Assembly: GCF_041296265.1 (NCBI RefSeq)
Contig: NC_091695.1
Coordinates: forward strand, 37,591,001 to 37,655,000
DNA: 64,000 nucleotides
Source of the DNA: Equus caballus
Taxonomy: Eukaryota; Chordata; Mammalia; Perissodactyla; Equidae
Direction: 5' to 3'
Made by a program: the position numbers and the translations under genes. Under the pieces are notes generated by a model that was not told where the DNA came from, ran no database searches, and saw only the letters and a list, made by a program, of their open reading frames with translations. Positions 32,886-42,799 of this stretch are shown here, piece after piece. Every line of letters begins with the position of its first letter. Within the stretch, counting starts at the first letter, position 1.

Positions 32886-32953
32886 GCGTTGGCGCTCCAT
32901 GGCTGCCAGACGTTGGCCTATCCTGAGAGAATGGCGATTTGGGGCCCGCGCTT

Positions 32954-34171
32954 CTAGCCGGAGGTGGTGCTCAGCGCCCGGTTCAGGGGGGCCGTCTGGT
33001 CCTCGGATCGGGCCCGGCCCCTCTGCGGAGACGCGGCGCGGCCTCCCCGCAGCCAGCCCAGCAGGGTCCCGGGCCGCCGGAGCGGGGACAGACGGCGGCC
33101 GCCGAGCGGCAAGGAGGAGGCGGAGTTGGCGGTGGAGGAGGCGCGGCGGCGGCGGCTGCTGCCCAGGCCGCCCAGCTCGCTGTCATCCACCAGCACGCTC
33201 TCCAGCACGCTGCGCAGCGAGCGCCGCAGCTTGTGCAGCACGTCGGGGCAGGTGAGCACGTAGAGCAGCGGGTTGACCACGCTGTTGATGAAGGCCAGGC
33301 TGGTGACAAAGGGCAGCCCGCGCCACACGAGCGGCCGCAGCGCCGGGTCGCCGTGCGCCCGCGCCTCCAGCAGGCTGAAGACGTGGTAGGGCCCCCAGCA
33401 GAGCGCGAAGGCCGCCACCACGGCCATCACCAGGCGCACGAAGCGGCCGGGCCGCCGGCAGCCGCGGTGGCGCAGCTGCAAGCTCACGGTCGCGTGGCTC
33501 GAGGCGATGATGGCCAGGGGCACCAGGAAGGCCAGCAGGAACTTGCTGACAGCCAGGGCCGCCTGGCGCGAGTTGCACGTGGCGTTGCGGTCAGGCCCGG
33601 GGTTCAGGAGCAGCACGTTGTAGTAGCACATGACGCGGCCGTCCAGCCGCGGGATGGTGTCCCGGAACACGAAGTAGGGCACCGTGTTGAGCACGGCCAG
33701 GGCCCAGAGCACCAGGCACACCTTGTGGGCCGCGGCCACCGTGCGGTGGTTCTGCGCCCACACGGGCCGCACCACCTGCAGGCAGCGGTCCAGGCTGATG
33801 GCGCTGAGCAGGAAGCCGCTAGCGAACATGTTGAGGAAGAATACGGAGGAGTGCAGCTTGCAGAAGGTGGTGCCCAGCTCCCACGTGTGGCCCACGGCCA
33901 GGAAGTAGGTGAAGAAAGGCAGGGAGGCGCTGGCCAGCAGGTCGGACAGCGCCAGGTGCAGCACCCAGGTGGTGACCACCGTCTGGCGCATGCGACAGCC
34001 CACCATGAAGAGGATGAGTCCGTTCTCCACGAGGCCCAGCAGCGAGGCTAGCGCGTGCAGCACCACCGACGCGTGGTCGATGTAGCGGATGCTGGTGTTG
34101 CTGTGGCTTTGGAGGCGACTCATCTGCTCCAGGATGGGGCACAGGGGCTTCACCGAGACGTTGGCCAACAT
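32954..34171 (-). CDS. PTGDR2: prostaglandin D2 receptor 2 (CRTH2 / GPR44)
   Basis: A 405-aa class A GPCR of the chemoattractant-receptor branch. It binds prostaglandin D2 at the surface of Th2 cells, eosinophils and basophils and signals through Gi. The coding sequence is one exon. An acceptor (ctccaccacag) lies 8 bases before the chosen ATG at 34171; the frame is open upstream but that is intron, and MLANVSVKPLCPILEQMSRL aligns with human MSANATLKPLCPILEQMSRL. Seen: sequons N4 and N25, N50 (TM1), D77 (TM2), C104 and C182 (TM3-ECL2 disulfide), D128-R129-C130 in place of DRY, W259 and P261 (TM6), and NPLLY at 300-304. The ligand residues known in human (R170, Y184, K210, Y262, E269) are all present at the same numbers. 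The tail keeps DDSELGG and ends LNRALSTTSG. Oddities are an extra sequon at N196 and a tail about 10 residues longer than human. Confidence 0.97.
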   Translation of the reverse strand: MLANVSVKPLCPILEQMSRLQSHSNTSIRYIDHASVVLHALASLLGLVENGLILFMVGCRMRQTVVTTWVLHLALSDLLASASLPFFTYFLAVGHTWELGTTFCKLHSSVFFLNMFASGFLLSAISLDRCLQVVRPVWAQNHRTVAAAHKVCLVLWALAVLNTVPYFVFRDTIPRLDGRVMCYYNVLLLNPGPDRNATCNSRQAALAVSKFLLAFLVPLAIIASSHATVSLQLRHRGCRRPGRFVRLVMAVVAAFALCWGPYHVFSLLEARAHGDPALRPLVWRGLPFVTSLAFINSVVNPLLYVLTCPDVLHKLRRSLRSVLESVLVDDSELGGLGSSRRRRASSTANSASSLPLGGRRLSPLRRPGTLLGWLRGGRAASPQRGRARSEDQTAPLNRALSTTSG

Positions 34172-34179
34172 CGTGCACT
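34172..34179 (-). other. PTGDR2 5' UTR start and splice acceptor
   Basis: On the minus strand ccttctctccaccacag ends at 34180, followed by eight non-coding bases (agtgcacg) and the ATG. This is a good polypyrimidine tract and AG acceptor, and it fits the human gene, whose coding exon also follows a 5' UTR intron. Confidence 0.75.
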
Positions 34180-34339
34180 CTGTGGTGGAGAGAAGGAGGC
34201 CCTGAGGTGGGCAGCGCAGCGGCAACAGAGACCCTCTCCAGGAGATGCGAATCTGATCCACGAATGTTACAGATGAGGCCCCAGGGGATCAGGAAGTTGA
34301 GCAAAGGCAATGGGGTGGGAGGATGACATCCCAGCTCCA

Positions 34340-34510
34340 CCTGCTCGCTGTGCAACCGTGGACAAGCCGTTCAACCATCCCTAGCCTGTCTCCTCTATAA
34401 CATGGATGCCAGTCATAATGACCTCGCTCCTAGGGCTATTAGGAGAGTTCAGTGAGTTCATATATATAAGAGCCTGGTGCACAGTGAGCATGGCATCAAT
34501 GTCATTGTGA
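34340..34510 (+). repeat. MIR SINE in PTGDR2 5' intron
   Basis: 'aagccgttcaaccatcccta', 'gtcataatgacctcgctcct' and 'tattaggagagttcagtgag' are forward MIR. Confidence 0.65.
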
Positions 34511-34519
34511 TTATTATTA

Positions 34520-34980
34520 ATCCATGTGATCCTAAGATCACATGGAGACATAGGAACAAGGTCAGGCCATGCAAGGCTCTTTTCCCTGATCTCCAGAGCA
34601 CTGGGGCATGAGCGAGGCCCCTCATAAAGGACAGGAGGGTTCAGCTGGCCTAGGGGATGAGTATAGAAGGAAGAGTCTGTGCCTTTAAGGAATGCCATGC
34701 TCCCCCACCTCAGCACCCACAGACCGTGCCTTTCTGCAGATTCTCTAGATGGCCCTTGGCTCCCACAGTGGTGGCTAGTCGAGTGTGTTGACAGCAAACA
34801 GTGGAGCCAGCCACTCCCCCCATACTTGGAGAGGAAATAAGATAAGAGCAGGGAGAGAGCTGGGTAGGAGAACTGCCAGATTGCAGCTCTGAAGGCCCAG
34901 GGGGGCCAAAAGACCTCCCTCCCCTCTGCCCAGGGACAGCCACCGCCCACTCTGCCTGCCCCAGGAAACCCAGCCCCTGC
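34520..34980. other. PTGDR2 5' intron (inferred), unassigned
   Basis: No recognised element. Confidence 0.4.
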
Positions 34981-34984
34981 ATTC

Positions 34985-35125
34985 ATTTATTCACTCACTG
35001 ACGCACTCACTCAACAGATATTTACTGAGCCACTGTTCAGGCAAGTGCTGGAGCAGCCAGCCTCTGGCAGATGTGCAGACACCCCAGATGTGCCCACCCA
35101 CAGCCTCGTCAAGAACCGGAGACCG
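34985..35125 (-). mobile_element. L2 3'-end fragment
   Basis: 'tttattcactcactgacgca' and 'caacagatatttactgagcc' are the complement of the L2 terminus. Confidence 0.65.
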
Positions 35126-35284
35126 TCTGACACGAAGAGAGGGCTGAGGGCGGTGGGGTGGGAGGCTGTCTGCAGGAGGTAGGGGATGGGTATCAGGGGT
35201 TAGGACTGGCCCCCCTCCCCCCTGCAACACGCCAGCTACTGTGGAAGGTCCCCTCCATAGGTGCGGTCTTGCTCGCAGCTTTGG

Positions 35285-35400
35285 GAGAAAGTGCTAGTTC
35301 TTCTCTCCATCCCGTCTTACAGGTGAGGAGACGGACGCGAGTGTTTAAATTGCTTGCCCAAGCCACCCCGACAACAGACACATGCAGAGGAGCAACAGTC
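35285..35400 (-). repeat. MIR fragment
   Basis: 'cgtcttacaggtgaggagac' and 'aattgcttgcccaagccacc' are reverse MIR. Confidence 0.5.
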
Positions 35401-35709
35401 TAGCACTCAGCCTGTTCTCTTTCGTCTCGCTCTGCTCGAAGCAAGAGATGATGGAGGAAGCAGAGCAGGAAAGGGTCAGGGGGGAGGTGGTCTTTGGTAC
35501 TCATCTTCCAGTGTGGCCTCTAGTGTGGGGATGAGAAAATCCACACCCTTCTCCAGGGACCACGGTCCTTTGCAGGGTGAGGTCCCAAGATATAAACTAG
35601 AATCTCCCTGGCAGACGAGCCCTTTGGAGCCGGGGATCTGCAGATCGGTGGGTGGGGAGGGTTAGAACCATGGTCCCCAAGAATGCTCATCCTCCCTCAG
35701 CTTTAGACT

Positions 35710-35830
35710 TTGCAGAGCAATTACCCTCACAACGAGCCTATGAGACCCCATTTTTCAGAAGAGGAAACTGAGGTTCAAAGAAGCAGCGCTCCTTGCCCAA
35801 CCTCCCTCAGCTGCAGTGGTGGAGCTGGGA
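35710..35830 (-). repeat. MIR fragment
   Basis: 'attaccctcacaacgagcct' and 'agaggaaactgaggttcaaa' are reverse MIR. Confidence 0.65.
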
Positions 35831-36064
35831 CCCCGCTCCCGGCAGACGAGTACCACCCCCTCTCAGCACTGCAACATTCCCTTCAGCCCACCGGCTGCTC
35901 ATCCAAGTCCCATGGGGATACTCAGAGAGCACAGTGCTGCTGCCCCCTGGGGGCCCATCCAGACTAGACCTTCTGGCTGCACGGAGTCAGCCCCCAGGTT
36001 CGCAGGATTGTCAGGGAGCCCAGCAGCTAAGATCCCGTTTGGGCAGGGGGCTAGGGGCAGAGAA

Positions 36065-36180
36065 CACAAGCTTTTGGAGTCAGAGACCTGGGTTCGAATC
36101 CCAGCTCCTTGACTTCCGGGCTGGGCGGACTTGGGTCGGTTGCCCTAGGACTCCTCGTGCGATCTTCCCACCCAGACTGT
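36065..36180 (+). repeat. MIR fragment
   Basis: 'cttttggagtcagagacctg' and 'ggttcgaatcccagctcctt' are forward MIR with a well-preserved tRNA-like B box. Confidence 0.7.
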
Positions 36181-36417
36181 GTGTGAGTCTGGAAAGAGAA
36201 GCCCGAATGATTTACCGCTGTGCCTGGCATCTCGTGAATACCCAAGAAAATGTGGTCCGTCCCTCCTCTGAGCAGCGAGTCCACTTCAGTCTTTGGCGAA
36301 CGCAACCCTCTGTCATCCTAGCTTGAACAGCCCTCTCCCCTGGTAGAACTGTGCCTTCTCTCGTGGGTCCAGAGAGGGCACCAAGGCTGCCCAGCCCCTG
36401 GACCCCCGCCTCCTTAC

Positions 36418-36530
36418 CTGGGCACAGAGGAAGCACAGGATTCCAGCCCTGGAGGCAATCGGCTCCTGGCAGCAGCTAGACAGGAGGCACCGGGCGGGCT
36501 GGCAGAGGCAGGGGAGTGAGGCTGAGGGAG
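36418..36530 (-). other. PTGDR2: candidate PTGDR2 non-coding exon 1
   Basis: On the minus strand cctctgtgcccag at 36418 is followed by gtaagg, a consensus donor, which gives an intron of about 2.2 kb to the acceptor at 34180. The spacing fits what I recall of human PTGDR2. The 5' limit shown is a guess and other exons are possible. Confidence 0.35.
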
Positions 36531-36539
36531 GAAATAGTG

Positions 36540-37005
36540 TGTGTGTCTGTGGGAGGAGGGTGGAGGCGGGAACAGTGGGCTGTGACTTGTTGCACTGGTG
36601 TTCCAGTAACATCAATCTCCATCAATGGGGACGGGACGTAACTGCTGGCAGCCCCAGCTTCCCGCTCCCTTGACGAAGGAGACTTTGCAGAAGCCTGAGG
36701 TCAGTACAGATGCACTTGAGGAAATAGGAGCATGCATAGTGTAGCTTTTGAGAGGGACCAATGTGTAGGAGAAATGCACAAGGAAGAGGATGTCTTGTCC
36801 GTCTTTCCCCTGTCCTGGCTCTCTTGACCCCATAATCCACGGCAGAGAAACCCCTCCAGCTGCTGTGATGTACCTGGACCAGACTGGGTGCCTGTCCGTA
36901 AGGGGTCCCGCGGGCTCCATGGCCAGGAAGGCAGGTTGCGCAGTGGGAAGAGCTCAGGGGCCTGGCTGCCCATGTGGCCCCTGCAGCTGCTGCCCCTTGC
37001 TGGGC
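36540..37005. other. intergenic, nothing recognised
   Basis: No exon or repeat recognised; likely just upstream of PTGDR2. Confidence 0.4.
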
Positions 37006-37009
37006 CCCG

Positions 37010-37115
37010 GTTTGGCCATCTATGAACAGAGCAACAGGGTCTGCCTCTCAGGGCAACAACATACCCTCATTCACAAAGCACCCAGCACACAGTAGGTGCT
37101 TATAAAAATCAGTGT
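37010..37115 (+). repeat. MIR 3' part
   Basis: 'ggccatctatgaacagagca' and 'acaaagcacccagcacacag' then taggtgcttat match the MIR 3' half. Confidence 0.55.
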
Positions 37116-37354
37116 CTTTCCCCTCTGCGGGGAAAAATGGGTTTCAGCCATAGGGGTAGGGCACCACAGCTTTTATTTAAAATGCGCTCTGAGCCCTAGG
37201 ATGAGAGGATTGAACTATGTAAGTCTGCATTTCATTGTTCCCGAAGTCTTTACTCCCCTTTGCTGACCAAGCTTCTTGTCATCAGGGACCATCCTGCAAC
37301 CTCAGTGTCCCAGCACCTAGGAGATAATGAAACATGGAAAGAACTCGGTACCCA

Positions 37355-37607
37355 GGGCTGGCCAGGTGATGTAGTGGTTAAGTTCACATGCTCTGCTTTG
37401 GTGACCTGGGGTTTGCAGGTTTGGATCCCAGGCATGGACATAGCACTGCTCATTGAGCCACACTGTGGCAGCGTCCCACATAAAATAGAAGAAGATTGGC
37501 ATTGACGTTAGCTCAGCGACAACCTTCCTCAAGCAAAAAGAGGAAGATTGACAACAGATGTTAGCTCAGAGCCCATCTTCCTCAGCAACAAAAAAAAAGA
37601 AGAAGAA
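37355..37607 (+). mobile_element. ERE SINE
   Basis: Head gggctggccaggtgatgtag with two tail modules. The flanks gaactcggtaccca (37341-37354) and gaactgggtatccc (37608-37621) are a 14-bp duplication with three differences. Confidence 0.9.
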
Positions 37608-37619
37608 GAACTGGGTATC

Positions 37620-38055
37620 CCATATGAGGGCCAGGGCAGCCTCCACGAGGTTGACTCTACAAGAATCTCCCATTTAGGCACGGGCTTAAGGCAGGGGCTG
37701 GCACTTGATAAACTTGCAGAGAGACTGCGATCCTTACTGGGAAATGAATAAAATGTCATGACCGTAGCGGGCGGGGAGTGATATTTCTCACTGTAGCCCA
37801 AGATAGCATTTCAGTAAGAGCCTTGATTATGCAAACCGTCAGCACCGGGAATGTCTGCTCTCTTCCAGGTCAGGGGGCTTGGTCTTCCGAGACCGGTGCC
37901 TGCCCCCCTGCCTAGAAAATAGGTGGGTGTTTCCACTCCACTTTGGGGAAAGTTCATTCATGCCCTGCTACACCCCCACCCGACCTGCTGACGCGTGGAC
38001 ATCCTTTAAGGCCATGCAGGCTGTGTACCCTGGGCGGGTAACGTCACAGGGATCC
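37620..38055. other. intergenic, nothing recognised
   Basis: No gene or repeat recognised apart from a short near-duplicate starting at 38020. Confidence 0.4.
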
Positions 38056-38059
38056 TGGG

Positions 38060-38125
38060 GCCAGACTGCCAGTGTTTGGCTCTGGCATTGCCGCTTCGTA
38101 GCTGTGTAACCCTGGGCAGGTAACG
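38060..38125 (+). repeat. MIR-like fragment
   Basis: 'gtgtttggctctggcattgc' and 'agctgtgtaaccctgggcag' resemble the MIR core. Confidence 0.45.
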
Positions 38126-38139
38126 TCACAGCAGTGAAA

Positions 38140-39040
38140 TATGAATTTTTCAAAGGTCCCCCTTCGCCATAGTCCTTGCCCCAAAGTTCAGGGCTTGGTG
38201 CCTAAACTTCCCTTTGAGCTAAGAAAGAATCCCCCCACTTGCCTATAGACCCGTCTTAGCACTAAGGCACCAGGGCATCAGGCTTGGGGTGGGGCACAGC
38301 CCTCCCTCTGGGTCTCAGCCCTCCCTTGCCCCCTCTACTTGGTACCCTTGTGCAGTGAACATCCTGCGCAACCTCTCGGGGCAGCCCTGCTAGGTGCTTC
38401 TCACCTGAAACCCTCAGTCCTCTGACCCTTCCCCAACTCTTGCTTCCTGTCACGTAATCACTGGGGTGGCCTGTCTGTCTCCCAACTCTCCCTAAGGACA
38501 ACTTATGAAAAGTTACTAAAACAAACAGAGTACTCCAGATGAGTAGAGCCCAAAGGCATTTCTGAAGAAGGAGGCAGTGCTTGTTCCGGTCACCCGCCCC
38601 CCTCTGCCCAACGCTGCACTCCCACAGTGTAAATGGCCTCCGGCACGTATTCCAAGAGCCCCCCAGGGTCCATGTGGAGGAGGCCAGGGGCGGGAAGGAG
38701 CTAGATGGACAGGATGTGCCTCCGCCCCTGGGTTTCAGGAACCAAGAGCCAGCACCAGGCTCTCTGAGAGGAAGAGTGTCCTGAGCCGATGGTCGGTTGC
38801 AGTGGGGGCCCAGGCAGGGGCTGGCTGGCTGGAAGCAGAGGACAGGAGCCTGCCTTGACCAGGAGACATGGACCCAGGCTGAGTCTGAGAAGGACAAAAT
38901 CCAATCAGAGAGCCTTGTGGGGGCCGCTGCAGTGGCAGGCAGGTTCCACGGGCAGGAGGACACCCGGATGGTCAGATGGGCCCCCAGGGAGCTCAGAGTC
39001 TGGAGGAGAGTGACTGGGGCCTTGGCGAGGACCAAAAATG
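38140..39040. other. intergenic, nothing recognised
   Basis: A 273-codon minus-strand open frame spans this stretch (38262-39083) but overlaps a MER5A and shows no family resemblance. Confidence 0.4.
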
Positions 39041-39045
39041 GTCGA

Positions 39046-39200
39046 GACCAGCAATTCTCAACTTGAGGCTGCGTCAGACCCACCTGGAGGGCTTGTGAAA
39101 CCCCGATTGCTGGGCCCCGCGCCCAGGGCCCCTGCAGCAGGTCTAGGGGGCCAGCCTGGCCGTTTGCATCTCCATCAAGTTCTGCAGAGGATGCTGAGGC
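39046..39200 (+). mobile_element. MER5A hAT transposon
   Basis: 'cagcaattctcaacttgagg', 'acctggagggcttgtgaaac' and 'ccgattgctgggccccgcgc' are MER5A from its 5' end. Confidence 0.75.
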
Positions 39201-39209
39201 TGCCCATTC

Positions 39210-39850
39210 ACTGGGACGGAGAACTCGGGTCCTCGGGTCTGGGGTGCTCAGAGCAGGGAGGTCCTGGGAGAGAGCAGGGGCCTCAGCTGAGGGGCCTCAG
39301 CCAGGGCTCCCCCTCCCTGCTCTGAGGGTCAGAGGAGATAATAAGCCAGGTGCTCAGCTCAGAGCCTGGTACAGAGCGAGGACACAAGAGCCAGTTGCCA
39401 TGATGATTATTACTTCCTGTTGTTGTTTTCTGCCGTGATGCTGATGTCGGGACCTCGGTGGGGCTGGGCCTTGCCAGACAGAAGGTGGGGGAGCAGAGGA
39501 AAGAGAGACATGCTTTGTTCCAGCTGCCAATGCAGCCGGGCTGCCGGGAGGGGTTCTAGGTTAAGGGGAGAGAGAGGGGCCTAGGGAAGTGGGGGTCCCG
39601 ACCTGAATGGCGGGTAGGGATGGGTCCCCACAGAGGCGCTTCAGCCTGGCTTCTCAGAAGGACCTAGAGAAGGACACAGCCACCCCCAGGGCACAGGCCT
39701 TAGTCCCCAAGCACAACTTTCTCCATGGCTTAGAACTTGATGTCACAGCCAGAAAGAGCCTAAGTCGGGTCCATCTCTGAATCAACTGCACCTCCCTCAG
39801 TGGAGGAGACAAATCTGAGCCTGACAGCCCCCTGCTGGGTCTCTGCTGCA
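39210..39850. other. intergenic, nothing recognised
   Basis: No recognised feature. Confidence 0.4.
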
Positions 39851-39854
39851 CGTA

Positions 39855-40060
39855 GGAGCTGTCCAGACTGCCAGCGTGGCATTCGAGGCTTCTTGGATTC
39901 ACCAGGCCCCTGCACCCTTTCCACTTGTCCCCAGCCACCGCATCCCCCACCACTATACACCTCAGTACCTTTGCACATGCTGTTGCTGCTGTATGGAATG
40001 CCTTTTTCCCTCCCCTCCTCATCCTGCAGGACCCCTTTCTGAGGTCATCAGTGTCTCTGG
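39855..40060 (+). mobile_element. L2 fragment
   Basis: 'cctcagtacctttgcacatg' and 'ctgctgtatggaatgccttt' match the region upstream of the L2 3' end. Confidence 0.5.
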
Positions 40061-40394
40061 GCTCCTAGGAGGATGCTCATGCCATCAAGTGTGTTTAACA
40101 GACAGCCCAGGGGACGGACCAACGTAGCCCCCAGCCGTGGTTTTCTCCCAGATTTCTCCCTCTGGCCCTGCTTTAGGAGGCGGGTTATCATGCTCCTTTC
40201 TGGCCTCTTTAAAGAAGTCAATCAAACAGGAAGTGAGATGCATGGCAGGAAGCTGGTGGGACCTGCCCTGGCATCCCCCAGCCTCCTTACTCGGGAGGCC
40301 CTGGAGTTGCCCACACGCAGCAGAGGAACAGCATGACAGGACCTTGTGGTGGCCTGCGTAGAGCTCCCTAATGCCACCACCACCCACAGGAGGA

Positions 40395-40835
40395 GGCCTA
40401 ACTCCTCACATGGCCGGTAAGCCCCTCAGGGATCTGGCCCTGCCCACGTCTCCACCTTCATTTCTGCTACTCCCTAATCACATCCTATCATCAGTCAGCT
40501 TCTAAGCTTTTATCACCACCTTCCCCCACCCTGTACACATGCTGGTTTCTGTGCCCTTGCTCATGCTGTTTGCTTCCTGCTCTAGAATACTGTTTCTTCT
40601 CTTGACTTCTTGGTGAACTCCTATTCATCCTTCAAAACCCTGGCCAGATGTTGCCTCTTCTGGGAAGGCTTTGCTAATCCTCTCAGACAGACCCTCCTTC
40701 CCACATCCCTGCCCCACTTTATATACAGCCAGCTTTCCCGTCCCTGGTCACTTTTTCTCACAGTTGTTCCCCACGCTCATGAGGAGCAACTTGAGGACAG
40801 AAACTGTTCCTACATCATCTCCTCAGCACCAAAGC
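40395..40835 (+). mobile_element. L2 3'-end, long fragment
   Basis: 'tgtgcccttgctcatgctgt', 'cctattcatccttcaaaacc', 'tgggaaggctttgctaatcc' and 'aggacagaaactgttcctac' run in order along the L2 3' region. At about 440 bp it is the longest L2 piece here. Confidence 0.8.
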
Positions 40836-41005
40836 CAAGTGGAGGGCCTGCTATGGGAGAGGGATCCCCAAAACTGTTTACTAAACAGAAGAAATCTCCA
40901 GGATTAGAGACTGGATCTGCCAAGGCCCCCGGCTTCCTCAGGATGACCCATTCTGGAGCCATGGTTACCCACGGCCTGGTGCCCTTCTCTCTGGCTCTGT
41001 TCTCA

Positions 41006-41019
41006 CCTGCAGAGGGCGC
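41006..41019 (+). promoter_or_regulatory. CTCF-like motif
   Basis: cctgcagagggcgc fits 13 of 14 positions of the CTCF core as I remember it. Motif match only. Confidence 0.3.
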
Positions 41020-41118
41020 AATCTTGGAGACTCATAACCTCGTACTATTCCTAACTGATAACTTTCTCAGGCCCACACATACACCAGTCAAACCGCACAA
41101 AAACAAGAAGAGCCTCTT

Positions 41119-41540
41119 AGTGTCTTAGGGCGGCCATCACAGAGTGCACAGACCTGCTGGCTGACAACAGAAATGCACTCTCTCATCGTCTGGGGACCAG
41201 GAGTCTGACACCTAGGTCTTCGCAGGGCAGCGTGCCCTCTGAAGGCCCCAGGGGAGGGACCCCCCCGCCCCCCACTTTCCCAGCATCTGGTGACTCCAGG
41301 CGATCCTTGGCCTGGGGCTGTATCTCTGCCTCCTCTTCACGTGGCCTCTCCTGCCCCTGCCTGTGTCTCTCTCGTAAGGACACTTGTCTTTGAATTTAGG
41401 ATCCATCCAGATAATCGAGGATGATCTCGTTTTGAGCTCCTCAACTCTATGACGTCTGCAAAGCCCCTTTTCCAAATAAGGTCGCATCCACCGTTTCCAC
41501 GGGTTAGAACCTGACATATCTTTTGTCACTCAACCCACGA
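41119..41540 (-). mobile_element. MaLR-type LTR, antisense, fossil
   Basis: Opens with tgtcttagggcggccatcac and runs through the features expected of an antisense MLT1-like LTR to near cactcaaccca. No internal region is attached. A diverged solo LTR, likely shared by placentals. Confidence 0.6.
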
Positions 41541-41549
41541 CAAATAGTA

Positions 41550-41812
41550 ATTGCTAACATTTACGGGGTACTTACTACCTGCCAGGCACCAGGCTAAGCA
41601 CTTTGCATGTCTTAGCTAATTTAATCCTCACAACTCCCCCTTGTCTCTCCAGCCTGGAAAGGCCCCCACCCTCCCTCTGTCTCTGGCTTCTATTGGCAGA
41701 AGAGACAGAGCAGATAACTAATACTTCATGAGCACTGAACTCTCCTGGCTCCCGGGTGAGGTTAATCTCATTCTTAATCCCATTTTACAGATTAAGAAAT
41801 TCAAGTCCAGTT
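41550..41812 (-). repeat. MIR, apparently interrupted
   Basis: 'aattgctaacatttacgggg', 'ctaatttaatcctcacaact' and, after about 130 unrelated bases, 'cccattttacagattaagaa' are reverse MIR parts in order. Confidence 0.65.
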
Positions 41813-41837
41813 TTTTAAAAAGTAAAAACCAAGTTTT

Positions 41838-42096
41838 GGGGCCTGGCCCCGTGGCTGAGTGGTTAAGGTGCCATGTGCTCCGTTTTGGCGGCCCAGGTTC
41901 ACAGGTTCGGATCCCAGGCGCGGACCTGCTCCACTCGTGAGCCATGCTATGGTGGCGTCCCACATACAAAGTGAAGGAAGATGGGCACAGATGTTAGTTA
42001 GCTCAGGGCTAATCTTCCTCAAGCAGAAAAAGAGGAAGATTGCCAATGGATGTTAGCTCAGGGCGAATCTTCCTCACCACAAAAATAAAATAAAAA
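41838..42096 (+). mobile_element. ERE SINE
   Basis: Head ggggcctggccccgtggctg and two tail modules. The flanks aaaaaccaagttt and aaaaatcaagttt form the target duplication. Confidence 0.92.
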
Positions 42097-42234
42097 TCAA
42101 GTTTAAAAAGGTAAGAAAGAGATGAACAAATGGAAGTTTAGAAAGAGACTGAGGGGGAAGCCAAGATTTCAAGTTGCTCCAATCTGACCCTCTGTCTTTC
42201 ATCACTAAAAGTAAGGGTGGTTTTCATCCCTCTC

Positions 42235-42440
42235 ATGTTCAAACGAATGCCATGTGCAGACTCTGTTCTCAGTGCTTTAGGTGAAATGTTTAATCCCCAT
42301 AGCAACCTGACAAGTTGGGCACTATTATTAGCCCCATTAGCCCCAGATGAGGAAAGCCAGTCACCAAGCAGCTAAGTGACTTTTGCAAGATCTCTAGTGG
42401 GGATGAAGGAGCTGAGATCTTTCCCAGGCTGACCAGCTCT
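42235..42440 (-). repeat. MIR SINE
   Basis: 'ggtgaaatgtttaatcccca', 'gcactattattagccccatt' and 'gcagctaagtgacttttgca' give a near-complete reverse MIR. Confidence 0.75.
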
Positions 42441-42639
42441 GGTACCTATGAGTCTTTGCAAGAATGTGGAATCGGAGCCAAGGGCTCAGGGCTCACCCGC
42501 TCTAGGACAGTCTGGCACCACTTTTCTCAAAGGCATCCTTCTGCTGTTGGCCATGAGGAAGCTCCCCACTCTTTCCCTGCCTTTCCAGAACCTCGGGAGA
42601 CACGCTCTCCTTATGGGTAAAGTCCACGATCCATTAACA

Positions 42640-42790
42640 CCTTTCTCTGTGTTTTCTAAATCCATCCCCACCATCATCATTCTCATCCCCATTTTACAGA
42701 TGGCGGAAGGTCCCTTGATCCCGAGCAGTGGACGCAGGATTGAATCCAGGTCTCTCCATATCTCTGGCTGGGCTCTCTCTGCCGCCTAAA
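42640..42790 (-). repeat. MIR fragment
   Basis: 'cccattttacagatggcgga' and 'aggattgaatccaggtctct' are reverse MIR. Confidence 0.6.
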
Positions 42791-42799
42791 CCCTGCATC

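Noticed and set aside
32939-34051. 370-codon plus-strand open frame antisense to PTGDR2
   Set aside because: Low-complexity Gln/His/Arg/Gly-rich translation of the complementary strand of a GC-rich GPCR exon; no homology. PTGDR2 explains the sequence fully.
34172-34261. 30 extra N-terminal codons for PTGDR2
   Set aside because: The frame is open upstream, but a good splice acceptor lies 8 bases before the ATG that aligns with the human start, so these codons are intron.
38262-39083. 273-codon minus-strand open frame
   Set aside because: Overlaps a MER5A transposon at its 5' end and shows no conserved domain; chance frame in GC-rich DNA.
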